A stretch of 32,320 nt of DNA, taken from NCBI GenBank assembly GCA_034004165.1, contig JAVEXI010000018.1, positions 1 to 32,320 of the forward strand, read 5' to 3'. Positions 15,981-23,409 of the stretch are shown one piece after another. Position 1 is the stretch's first letter; the number at the start of each line of letters is the position of its first letter. The stretch comes from Gudongella sp034004165 (GTDB lineage: Bacteria; Bacillota; Clostridia; Tissierellales; Tissierellaceae). A program made the translations under genes and the position numbers. Below the pieces are notes generated by a model, which did no database searches, was not told where the DNA came from, and saw only the letters and a list, made by a program, of their open reading frames with translations.

Positions 15981-16040
15981 AAAATGTTAATGTTATAGAC
16001 ACTGAAATGAGATTTACAAACTGTTTTGGGGGGTGTGGGC

Positions 16041-16268
16041 ATGTCTACTATTTTTTCTGTTTTGATGCTTATTTCGAGTATTACTCTGATTGTTAGCATA
16101 GTTTTGCAGGACAGCAAATCCGAAGGCCTTGGAGCAATGGGCGGGGGATCTGCTGAAGCTCTGTTTGGTAAAAATATTGGAACAAGCAAAGAAGCTATAT
16201 TGAGAAAAATCACTATTGTATCTGCAGTAGTGTTTATAATATCTGCTATAGCATTGGCAGCTAATTAA
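16041..16268 (+). CDS. secG: Preprotein translocase subunit SecG
   Basis: The 75-residue protein has two membrane spans (about residues 4-22 and 52-72) separated by a glycine-rich loop (SEGLGAMGGGSAEALFG), the classic SecG layout. It assists SecYE in protein export. The ATG at 16041 follows GGGGGGTG; an in-frame TTG at 16026 lies before this site. In many clostridia secG sits between eno and rnr-smpB-ssrA. Here zinc, pyrophosphatase and wall genes are interposed. Confidence 0.93.
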   Translation: MSTIFSVLMLISSITLIVSIVLQDSKSEGLGAMGGGSAEALFGKNIGTSKEAILRKITIVSAVVFIISAIALAAN

Positions 16269-16281
16269 GGAGGAAGGTAAA

Positions 16282-18282
16282 ATGAATTTTGTTTTGATTG
16301 CCGCTCCTTTAACAGGGGTGGTTGCTTTGTTATTTGCACTATACAAAGCATCTACAATCGACAAAGTCAGCCCTGGAAATGAGCGTATGGTGGAAATTTC
16401 CACATATATTCAAGAGGGCGCAATGGCATTTCTGTCGAGGCAGTACAAGTCATTAGCAATTTTTGTAGTCGGTCTTTTTGTAGTACTCGCATTCTTAATC
16501 AACATTACTACGGCTATTACTTTTATTTTTGGAGCATCTTTTTCTATTCTTGCAGGATATTTTGGAATGAAAGTTGCGACTAAAGCCAATGTTCGTACTG
16601 CGAATTCAGCAATGGAAAGCGGAATGACAAAGGCTCTCAACGTAGCATTTTCTGGCGGAGCTGTTATGGGAATGAGCGTCGTCGGACTAGGAATCATGGG
16701 GATTAGCATTTCATACATCGTTTTTAAGGATCCTGCAATAATCACAGGATTTGGTCTTGGAGCTTCATCAATAGCGCTGTTCGCGAGGGTTGGCGGAGGT
16801 ATATATACAAAAGCTGCCGACGTAGGAGCAGACTTAGTAGGTAAAGTTGAAGCTGGAATCCCAGAAGATGACCCAAGAAACCCAGCTGTTATAGCTGATA
16901 ACGTTGGAGATAACGTTGGTGACGTAGCAGGAATGGGAGCAGACCTTTTTGAATCTTATGTTGGAGCAATTATTTCAGCAATTACACTTGGACTGGTTGC
17001 TTATGGCGAAAAAGGAGTTTTCTTTGCTCTTGGATTGTCAGCAGTAGGCGTTCTTGCTTCAATTATTGGTGCATTCTTTGTAAAAGGTGATGCAGACCCA
17101 CAAAAGTCTCTCAACAAAGGAACTCTTGTAAGCTCACTTATCACAATGGTTGTAGCAGCACTTTTAAGCCAGGCTATATTGGGAAGCTTTAGCCCATTTG
17201 TTGCAATCGTAGCAGGACTTGTTGTAGGACTAGCAATAGCTAGAATAACAGAAATGTACACATCAGCAGATTATGGCCCAGTCAAGAGAATCGCTAAAGA
17301 ATCAGAGACTGGAGCATCTACAAATATAATTGGAGGACTGTCTGTTGGAATGATGTCCACAGCAGCTCCGATAGTAGTTATCGCGGTAGGAATACTGGTT
17401 GCTTATTATGTAGCTGGAGGAGATGTTGAGCCAGCTAAAGGTTTGTATGGAATTGCTCTTGCTGCAGTTGGAATGCTATCTACAGCAGGGATGACTATTG
17501 CAGTTGACGCATATGGTCCAATAGCAGACAATGCTGGCGGCATCGCAGAAATGTGTCACCTTCCTGAAAATGTAAGAAAGATTACTGATAAACTTGACTC
17601 AGTTGGAAACACCACAGCAGCTATTGGTAAGGGATTTGCAATTGGTTCAGCAGCACTTACAGCACTTGCGCTGTTTGCTTCTTATACACAGGCAGTAGGG
17701 CTTAGCGCAATTGACGTAACAAAACCTACTGTAATAGCAGGACTTTTAATCGGTGGAATGCTTCCATTTTTATTTGGCGCTTTGACCATGGATGCAGTTG
17801 GCAAGGCAGCATTTAAGATGATTGAAGAAGTTAGAAGACAATTCAGGGAAATTCCAGGAATCATGGAAGGAACCACTACTCCTGAATATGCAACTTGTGT
17901 AGATATAAGTACAAAGGCAGCTCTTAAAGAGATGGTTATCCCTGGTATGCTGGCAGTTGTAGTTCCCGTTGCAATAGGACTTGTACTAGGTACAGAAGCT
18001 CTTGGAGGACTACTTGCAGGATCTCTTATTGCAGGCGTACTCATGGCAATATTTATGTCTAATGCCGGTGGCGCTTGGGATAATGCAAAGAAATATATTG
18101 AAGAAGGAAACCACGGTGGGAAAGGCAGTGAAGCACACAAAGCAGCTGTTACAGGCGACACTGTAGGAGACCCATTTAAGGATACATCAGGACCATCGAT
18201 GAATATTCTTATTAAACTTATGACAATAGTTGCACTAGTTTTCGCTCAGGTGTTCGTGACCTACGGCGGGAAATTATTCTAA
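16282..18282 (+). CDS. hppA: Membrane-bound ion-translocating pyrophosphatase, K+-dependent type
   Basis: The 666-residue protein has about 15-16 membrane spans and couples pyrophosphate hydrolysis to H+ or Na+ export. The catalytic signature DVGADLVGKVEAGIPEDDPR followed by NPAVIADNVGDNVGD (about residues 180-215) binds Mg-pyrophosphate, and the second acidic cluster is near the C-terminus (GDTVGDPFKDTSGPS). The motif GNTTAAIGKG carries Ala where K+-independent enzymes carry Lys, so this is the K+-dependent class. H+ versus Na+ specificity cannot be read with certainty. AAGGAGGAAGG precedes the ATG, 13 nt after secG. For an amino-acid fermenter it recovers energy from biosynthetic pyrophosphate. 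Confidence 0.96.
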   Translation: MNFVLIAAPLTGVVALLFALYKASTIDKVSPGNERMVEISTYIQEGAMAFLSRQYKSLAIFVVGLFVVLAFLINITTAITFIFGASFSILAGYFGMKVATKANVRTANSAMESGMTKALNVAFSGGAVMGMSVVGLGIMGISISYIVFKDPAIITGFGLGASSIALFARVGGGIYTKAADVGADLVGKVEAGIPEDDPRNPAVIADNVGDNVGDVAGMGADLFESYVGAIISAITLGLVAYGEKGVFFALGLSAVGVLASIIGAFFVKGDADPQKSLNKGTLVSSLITMVVAALLSQAILGSFSPFVAIVAGLVVGLAIARITEMYTSADYGPVKRIAKESETGASTNIIGGLSVGMMSTAAPIVVIAVGILVAYYVAGGDVEPAKGLYGIALAAVGMLSTAGMTIAVDAYGPIADNAGGIAEMCHLPENVRKITDKLDSVGNTTAAIGKGFAIGSAALTALALFASYTQAVGLSAIDVTKPTVIAGLLIGGMLPFLFGALTMDAVGKAAFKMIEEVRRQFREIPGIMEGTTTPEYATCVDISTKAALKEMVIPGMLAVVVPVAIGLVLGTEALGGLLAGSLIAGVLMAIFMSNAGGAWDNAKKYIEEGNHGGKGSEAHKAAVTGDTVGDPFKDTSGPSMNILIKLMTIVALVFAQVFVTYGGKLF

Positions 18283-18291
18283 GTAATAAAC

Positions 18292-18319
18292 AAAAATCCC
18301 TCGAAAGAGGGATTTTTTT
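18292..18319 (+). terminator. Rho-independent terminator after hppA
   Basis: An 11-bp stem (18292-18302 with 18307-18317), GAAA tetraloop, and a run of T. Confidence 0.92.
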
Positions 18320-18354
18320 ATATCAGTCTGGCTCTGTATAAATGGACATTTATA

Positions 18355-18363
18355 TGGTATAAT
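18355..18363 (+). promoter_or_regulatory. Extended -10 promoter of the wall operon
   Basis: TGGTATAAT is a perfect extended -10 (TGnTATAAT), 40 nt before the hydrolase start. The -35 region at 18335-18340 (TGTATA) is weak, as is common with extended -10 promoters. Confidence 0.65.
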
Positions 18364-18402
18364 TCATAAGAGCTGCATAAAGAAAGTTTAGGAGCAGATT
18401 TT

Positions 18403-19203
18403 ATGATAGTCGAGTTAAATGGCATAGCAGTCAATTATATTCAAGAGGGCGATGGGGATACTGTTTTTGTACTTCATGGATGGGGAGCAAATATTGATGC
18501 TGTAAGGCCAATAATTGATGTGCTGAATAAGTACTTCAGAGTCGTAGCTTTGGACTTGCCGGGCTTTGGAGATTCACCGGCTCCAGAAAAGCCAATAGAC
18601 TCTTTTCAGTATGCTGAAATAGTGAAACAGTTGATTGACTATACAGGAACAAAAAAGGTATCTCTGGTTGGACACTCTTTTGGAGGGAAACTCTCAATTA
18701 TTTTATCGAGTAAATACCCTGAACTGGTAGAAAAAGTTGTACTTATTGACAGTGCTGGGCTCATTCCACAAAGGACGATAAAATACCATTTGAAGGTAGG
18801 TACTTTTAAAATCTTGAAAAAAGTATGGAACACACTGTTTTTTTATAAAGACGAAAGCAATAGACTCAAAAGTTTATATAAACTGTTTGGATCAGATGAC
18901 TACCAGGCTTCCGAAGGTGTCATGAGGAAGATCCTGGTTAAAGTCGTCAATGAGGATATGAAACCTCTTTTGAAGGATATACAGGCTCCAGCTCTGCTTA
19001 TTTGGGGAGATAAAGATGATGCGACACCACTATACCAGGGGAAAATAATGGAAAGTGAAATTGAGGGGAGTGGGCTTGTAATATTTGAAGGAGCAGGGCA
19101 CTTTTCTTATGTGGATGATTATGGCAGGTTTAAATTAGTCTTAAAATCATTCTTTAAAATAAGTGACGAAAAAACAAGCAATAGTGAATTTGGAGGAGCA
19201 TGA
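18403..19203 (+). CDS. Alpha/beta hydrolase
   Basis: The 266-residue protein has the alpha/beta hydrolase fold with a full catalytic triad: nucleophile Ser in GHSFGGK (about residue 92), acid in WGDKDDATP (about 205) and His in EGAGHFSYVDD (about 230). The oxyanion motif HGWGAN is near residue 25. There is no signal peptide, so it is cytoplasmic. The natural substrate is unknown. It overlaps the next gene by 4 nt (ATGA), and the operon also encodes a MurF-like ligase and Ddl, so a role in wall precursor or lipid metabolism is possible but not shown by the sequence. Confidence 0.88.
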   Translation: MIVELNGIAVNYIQEGDGDTVFVLHGWGANIDAVRPIIDVLNKYFRVVALDLPGFGDSPAPEKPIDSFQYAEIVKQLIDYTGTKKVSLVGHSFGGKLSIILSSKYPELVEKVVLIDSAGLIPQRTIKYHLKVGTFKILKKVWNTLFFYKDESNRLKSLYKLFGSDDYQASEGVMRKILVKVVNEDMKPLLKDIQAPALLIWGDKDDATPLYQGKIMESEIEGSGLVIFEGAGHFSYVDDYGRFKLVLKSFFKISDEKTSNSEFGGA

Positions 19204-20717
19204 TGGAAATAGAATTTATATTAGGATTGCTGGCGGCTGGCTTCATTTTTTTTGCTTTGAGTTCAAAGCGTACAAAAGAAGCTTTGCATATGGTACAGCT
19301 AGAGGGCTATGATTATGAATACTACGTTAAGTGGCTTAAAGCAAATGGCAGAAGAGCCTATAGCTTAAAAAAGGATCCACAGCCTATTAAAAAACCTCTT
19401 GTAATGACTCCAAGGGCAACAAGGTTGTTTAGGGCTAATTTATTGGTTTCTGTAGTATTATATATGCCTGCTGTTATTGGGATAGGAGTTCTATTTGAAA
19501 ATCTTATACTGACGTTGATTGTTGCAGCTTTGTTTCTTGCTGCAGTATATTATTTACAACCTCTTGTGATATCCTGGACAACTTTAGTTATGAAACCCAT
19601 TGAAGAAAGAATTAATCAAGGTTTTTATATCTCTGCTCAGACAAAGATTAAGAATAGAGATGATCTTAGTGTAATAGGAATTACTGGGAGTTTTGGGAAA
19701 ACTAGTACTAAGTTTATAGTTGGTACTATTCTTTCAGAAAGGTTTAATGTATTAAATACTCCCGAATCCTATAATACGCCCATGGGACTATCAAAAGTCA
19801 TAAACAACGAATTAACTGATGAACATGAAGTATTTGTGGCAGAGATGGGAGCAAAAGAGCTGGGAGAGATAAGAGAACTCGCAGAACTTGCCAGACCGAG
19901 AATAGGTATTCTTACCTCAGTTGGACCAGTTCATATAGAAACATTTAAAAACATCGACAATATTATGAAGACGAAATATGAACTTATTGAAGAGCTTCCT
20001 ACCGATGGGGTGGCAATATTCAATTATGACAATGAATTTATAAGGAAACTGGCTGATAAGACATTTAAAGAAAAACTACTTTATGGAATTGAAGATACTG
20101 AAAATCTCGATATTTATGCAGAAAATATCGAAGTAAGTGAAGAAGGCTCTACTTTTGACCTTAAAGACAAAGATGGGAATTCTGTACGTTGTACGACAAA
20201 ACTATTAGGAAGACACAATATATACAACTTGCTTGCAGGAGCCTGTGCAGCAAGAGTATTGGGACTAACTTTTGAAGAAATTGCAAGTGGGATATCTAAG
20301 ATATTGCCAATCGAACACAGGCTTAATTTGATAAAGTCGCCAAATGGAGTAATCATCATAGACGATGCATTTAATTCAAATCCAATCGGCGCCAGAGCTG
20401 CACTTGAAGTACTGGGACAATTTAGAGATGGTAGAAAAATTGTGGTAACTCCTGGAATGATAGAACTTGGAGAGATGGAGGAACCTGCCAACAGAGAATT
20501 TGGAGTAAATATGGGTAAGGTATGTGATTACGTTATTTTGGTAGGAGAAAGCCGAACTATGCCCATTTATGAAGGCCTGATGGAAAGCAATTTTAATAAA
20601 GATAATATATTTATAGTAAACAATCTGAATGAAGCAACTACTCAACTGGGTAGAATAACAAAGGCAGGAGATGTTGTTCTGTTTGAAAATGATCTTCCTG
20701 ACAACTACAGCGAATAA
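19203..20717 (+). CDS. Membrane-anchored MurF-like Mur ligase
   Basis: The 504-residue protein joins a membrane module to a Mur ligase. Membrane spans lie near residues 4-20 and in a hydrophobic pair at about 75-120. The ATP-binding P-loop GITGSFGKTSTK is near 155, followed by TPESYNTPMGLSKV and EMGAKELGEI as in MurF, then HRLN and DDAFNSNPIGA in the C-terminal domain. MurF adds D-Ala-D-Ala to UDP-MurNAc-tripeptide; the Ddl gene downstream fits that substrate. Ordinary MurF has no membrane part, so this may be a second, membrane-tethered MurF or a ligase for another acceptor. An ATG at 19200, overlapping the hydrolase stop, is an equally possible start. GGGGGA follows the stop, probably the original ribosome binding site of ddl. 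Confidence 0.85.
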   Translation: MEIEFILGLLAAGFIFFALSSKRTKEALHMVQLEGYDYEYYVKWLKANGRRAYSLKKDPQPIKKPLVMTPRATRLFRANLLVSVVLYMPAVIGIGVLFENLILTLIVAALFLAAVYYLQPLVISWTTLVMKPIEERINQGFYISAQTKIKNRDDLSVIGITGSFGKTSTKFIVGTILSERFNVLNTPESYNTPMGLSKVINNELTDEHEVFVAEMGAKELGEIRELAELARPRIGILTSVGPVHIETFKNIDNIMKTKYELIEELPTDGVAIFNYDNEFIRKLADKTFKEKLLYGIEDTENLDIYAENIEVSEEGSTFDLKDKDGNSVRCTTKLLGRHNIYNLLAGACAARVLGLTFEEIASGISKILPIEHRLNLIKSPNGVIIIDDAFNSNPIGARAALEVLGQFRDGRKIVVTPGMIELGEMEEPANREFGVNMGKVCDYVILVGESRTMPIYEGLMESNFNKDNIFIVNNLNEATTQLGRITKAGDVVLFENDLPDNYSE

Positions 20718-20747
20718 GGGGGAATAAGTAGTTAAGCAATATTTATA

Positions 20748-20782
20748 AATAATTAAAATATATAGAATATTTTATAATTATT
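20748..20782 (+). repeat. Imperfect AT-rich palindrome, possible left-end hairpin of the element
   Basis: AATAATT-AAAATAT (20748-20761) pairs with ATATTTT (20767-20773) and AATTATT (20776-20782), with a 2-nt bulge at 20774-20775 and a 5-nt loop. Subterminal hairpins of this kind mark IS200/IS605 ends; it could instead be an old terminator of the wall operon. Confidence 0.5.
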
Positions 20783-20842
20783 CCAATATAATATCTGACA
20801 TGACAATTATGAGATATTACTCAATCGGAGAGTTTGCAGCAG

Positions 20843-22024
20843 ATGATTAAAATCCTAAAAATCCAACTTAAGCCAAATAATAAGCAACAGACCAAACTAT
20901 TTGAATCAGCAGGAACGGCAAGATTTACCTATAACTGGGTATTAGATAGGCAGATTGAGAATTATAAATCTGGAGGCAAGTTTTTATCTGATTCAAAGCT
21001 TAGGAAAGAATTAACCCAGTTAAAGAGAACATCAGAATATGCTTGGTTGAATAATTACAGCAATAACATAACTAAGCAAGCCATAAAAGACGCTTGTGAT
21101 GCTTATATAAAGTTCATTAAAAAGCAATGCAAACATCCCAGATTTAAAAGTAGAAAGAAGACGAAACCTTCATTCTATATAGATACAGACAAAATACAGT
21201 TTACTGCAACTCATATAAAACTGGAAAAGCTGACTAACAGCAAAAAGCAAAACAAGCAAAAGTTAAACTGGGTAAGACTTTGTGAAAAAGATAGGATACC
21301 TTGCGATAAAGACACTAAGTATATAAATCACAGAATAACTTTTGATGGACTTAATTGGTGGATAAGTGTAGGAATAGAATATCCAAATAGTCAAGAAAGC
21401 CCTACTGGTGAAGGCATAGGAATTGACTTAGGGATAAATAAGTTAGCAGTTTTATCCGAAGGCACAGTGTACAAAAATATCAATAAAACCAGTCAGGTTA
21501 AAAAGTTAGAGAAGCGTAAGAAACGCCTACAAAGACAAGTATCAAAGAAATATGAGAATAACAAAATCGAAACTAAAGGAGGTGAATACCGTTACTATAA
21601 AACAAATAATATTAAGAAGTTAGAAACTAAACTTTTAAAACAAAATCACAGGCTAACGAATGTTCGTCAAAACTATTTACATCAAACAACCACAGAGATT
21701 ATAAAACGAAAGCCAAGTTATATAGTTGTGGAGGATTTGAATATAAGTGGGATGATGAAGAACAGGCATTTATCTAAGGCAATACAGCAGCAATCTTTCT
21801 ATGAATTTAAGAGGCAGTTAGAGTATAAGTCTAACTGGAATAATATAGAATTTATCATAGCAGATAGATTTTATCCGAGTAGTAAGACCTGTAGTGAATG
21901 TGGAGCATATAAAAAAGATTTAAAACTATCGGATAGAACTTATGTATGCTCAGAATGTGGATGCATTATAGATAGAGACTTAAATGCCAGTATAAACCTT
22001 AAGAATTACAAAGAAGTAGTTTAA
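20843..22024 (+). CDS. tnpB: RNA-guided nuclease TnpB (IS200/IS605 OrfB, transposon-associated)
   Basis: The 393-residue protein appears intact. The RuvC catalytic residues are Asp195 in GIDLGINKLA, Glu297 in VVEDLNISGM and Asp379 in DRDLNASINL. The zinc ribbon CxxC-CxxC uses Cys350, Cys353, Cys369 and Cys372. The N-terminal start MIKILKIQLKPN and FTYNWVLDRQIE are typical of the family. TnpB proteins are the ancestors of Cas12 and cut DNA guided by an omega RNA made from the element's 3' end, which helps retain the element. The ATG at 20843 is chosen from family N-termini; an in-frame TTG at 20834 is also possible. The upstream GGAGAG could serve as ribosome binding site. Confidence 0.93.
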   Translation: MIKILKIQLKPNNKQQTKLFESAGTARFTYNWVLDRQIENYKSGGKFLSDSKLRKELTQLKRTSEYAWLNNYSNNITKQAIKDACDAYIKFIKKQCKHPRFKSRKKTKPSFYIDTDKIQFTATHIKLEKLTNSKKQNKQKLNWVRLCEKDRIPCDKDTKYINHRITFDGLNWWISVGIEYPNSQESPTGEGIGIDLGINKLAVLSEGTVYKNINKTSQVKKLEKRKKRLQRQVSKKYENNKIETKGGEYRYYKTNNIKKLETKLLKQNHRLTNVRQNYLHQTTTEIIKRKPSYIVVEDLNISGMMKNRHLSKAIQQQSFYEFKRQLEYKSNWNNIEFIIADRFYPSSKTCSECGAYKKDLKLSDRTYVCSECGCIIDRDLNASINLKNYKEVV

Positions 22025-22165
22025 TCATTAACAAGAGACTATTTCTATGTACCTGTTCGTTAGCAGGGAATTTAAGCCTTTGGAGTGTTATATCAAGCGA
22101 GAGTAGCATAAGCCAAATCGGACACTATGAAGAAGGAATGAAACATAAAAGTTCATAACTTTTTA
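22020..22165 (+). ncRNA. Candidate omega (guide-scaffold) RNA and right end of the TnpB element
   Basis: The non-coding stretch after tnpB contains a stem CCTG (22052-22055) with CAGG (22064-22067), further GC-containing segments, and a terminal hairpin AAAAGTT (22147-22153) with AACTTTT (22157-22163). In characterised TnpB systems the omega RNA overlaps the 3' end of tnpB, runs to the right end of the element and takes its guide from the flanking DNA; here that guide would start near 22165 and read toward ddl. Inferred from position and foldability only. Confidence 0.45.
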
Positions 22166-22189
22166 TAAGTTTTCAGTAACGGAATTTGC

Positions 22190-23356
22190 ATGATTACGGT
22201 AGGAATAATGTTTGGCGGCAGAAGTGTTGAACACGAAGTGTCTGTAATAACAGCAATGCAGATAATTGAGAACATAGACAGAGCGAAATACGATCCAGTG
22301 CCTATCTACGTCGACAAGAATGGAAGATGGCTTGCTGGCAATAGTCTTAAAGAATTTAAAACTTTCAAAGAAGACAGCCTTAAAGACACAAAAAGAGTTA
22401 TGCTCTCAGGAAATCATGGCGATAGCAACCTTTATCTACACCCAGATGAAGTGGGTATGTTTTCAAAGAAAGTTTATACTAAAATAGATGTATTTTTTCC
22501 TGCTTTTCATGGTACATACGGTGAAGATGGGAGTATACAGGGACTTCTTGAACTAGTTGACGTGCCATATACAGGAGCAGGTGTGCTGGGTTCTGCTGTG
22601 GGTATGGATAAAATATTGATGAAAGACGTTTATAAGGCAAACGGACTGCCTATAGTTGAATATCTATGGTTTTACAGGGCTCAGTGGCTTTCAGACAAGA
22701 AATTGGTTTTAAATGAAATAGAGAAGAAACTTGGGTACCCTGTATTTGTAAAGCCTGCAAATCTTGGCTCAAGCATTGGAATCTCAAAGGCTAAGAATAG
22801 GGAAATGTTAGAAGTAGCTCTTGAAATAGCTGCCAGCTATGATAGAAAACTGATAGTTGAGAAAGCAGTTGATGAGCCAAGAGAGATTAACTGTGCAGTA
22901 ATGGGTTTTGATAACAAGGTTGAAGCTTCGTTATGTGAAGAACCATTAGGCTGGAGCGAGCTATTGTCTTTTGATGATAAATATGTAAAAGGGAACAAAT
23001 CTGCCAAAGGGAAAGACTCTAAAAGGGCTATTCCTGCTGATATTTCAGATAATTTGAGGAGTGAAATAGAAAGTCTCGCTAAACAGGCATTTACAGTGAT
23101 TGATGCGAAAGGTAATGCTAGAATAGACTTCCTTGTAGACACTTCAGAGAATGTATATGTAAATGAAATCAATACTCTTCCAGGTTCTTTGGCTTTCTAC
23201 CTTTGGGAAGGCAGAGGTTATGAATTTAAGACTTTAATAGACAAGATGATTGAAATAGCTACTATTACTCACAAAGAGAAACAAAAGAATATGTATACTT
23301 TTGATTCCAACCTTTTTGCAAGGACTCACTTTGGATTAAAAACTGGAAAAATGTAA
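22190..23356 (+). CDS. ddl: D-alanine--D-alanine ligase
   Basis: The 388-residue ATP-grasp enzyme makes D-Ala-D-Ala for peptidoglycan. Visible motifs: FGGRSVEHEVSV at the N-terminus, FPAFHGTYGEDGSIQGLLE near 105, PYTGAGVLGSAVGMDK near 128, NLGSSIGISK near 195 and the metal/ATP region NARIDFLVDTSE with VNEINTLPGS near 320-335. The loop SFDDKY keeps the Tyr associated with D-Ala-D-Ala rather than D-Ala-D-Lac products. The length is slightly above usual, with a C-terminal extension. Odd: the ATG has only a weak GGA ahead of it, and the strong GGGGGA after the murF-like stop now lies about 1.4 kb upstream, across the TnpB element. Confidence 0.93.
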   Translation: MITVGIMFGGRSVEHEVSVITAMQIIENIDRAKYDPVPIYVDKNGRWLAGNSLKEFKTFKEDSLKDTKRVMLSGNHGDSNLYLHPDEVGMFSKKVYTKIDVFFPAFHGTYGEDGSIQGLLELVDVPYTGAGVLGSAVGMDKILMKDVYKANGLPIVEYLWFYRAQWLSDKKLVLNEIEKKLGYPVFVKPANLGSSIGISKAKNREMLEVALEIAASYDRKLIVEKAVDEPREINCAVMGFDNKVEASLCEEPLGWSELLSFDDKYVKGNKSAKGKDSKRAIPADISDNLRSEIESLAKQAFTVIDAKGNARIDFLVDTSENVYVNEINTLPGSLAFYLWEGRGYEFKTLIDKMIEIATITHKEKQKNMYTFDSNLFARTHFGLKTGKM

Positions 23357-23373
23357 GTTTATCTTACATTTTT
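23347..23373 (+). terminator. Terminator overlapping the ddl stop codon
   Basis: An 11-bp stem AAAAATGTAAG (23347-23357) with CTTACATTTTT and loop TTTAT. The UAA of ddl (23354-23356) lies in the left arm. Confidence 0.75.
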
Positions 23374-23380
23374 CTTTATG

Positions 23381-23394
23381 CGCTAATTATAGCG
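23381..23394 (+). promoter_or_regulatory. Small palindrome in the rnr leader
   Basis: CGCTA (23381-23385), ATTA, TAGCG (23390-23394) lies directly before the rnr ribosome binding site AAAGGGGAT. It could be an RNA hairpin or an operator; no function can be assigned. Confidence 0.4.
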
Positions 23395-23409
23395 AAAGGG
23401 GATATAAAG

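Larger units (their letters stand above)
20735..22185 (+). mobile_element. TnpB-only IS200/IS605-type insertion element (approximate ends)
   Basis: A TnpB gene with no adjacent TnpA sits between murF-like and ddl, two genes otherwise expected to be contiguous. Both flanks hold structured AT-rich DNA: an imperfect 14-bp palindrome upstream (20748-20782) and a small hairpin downstream (22147-22163). Elements of this type make no target duplication, so exact ends cannot be fixed by eye; the coordinates are estimates. Without TnpA it would need one in trans to move. Confidence 0.7.
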
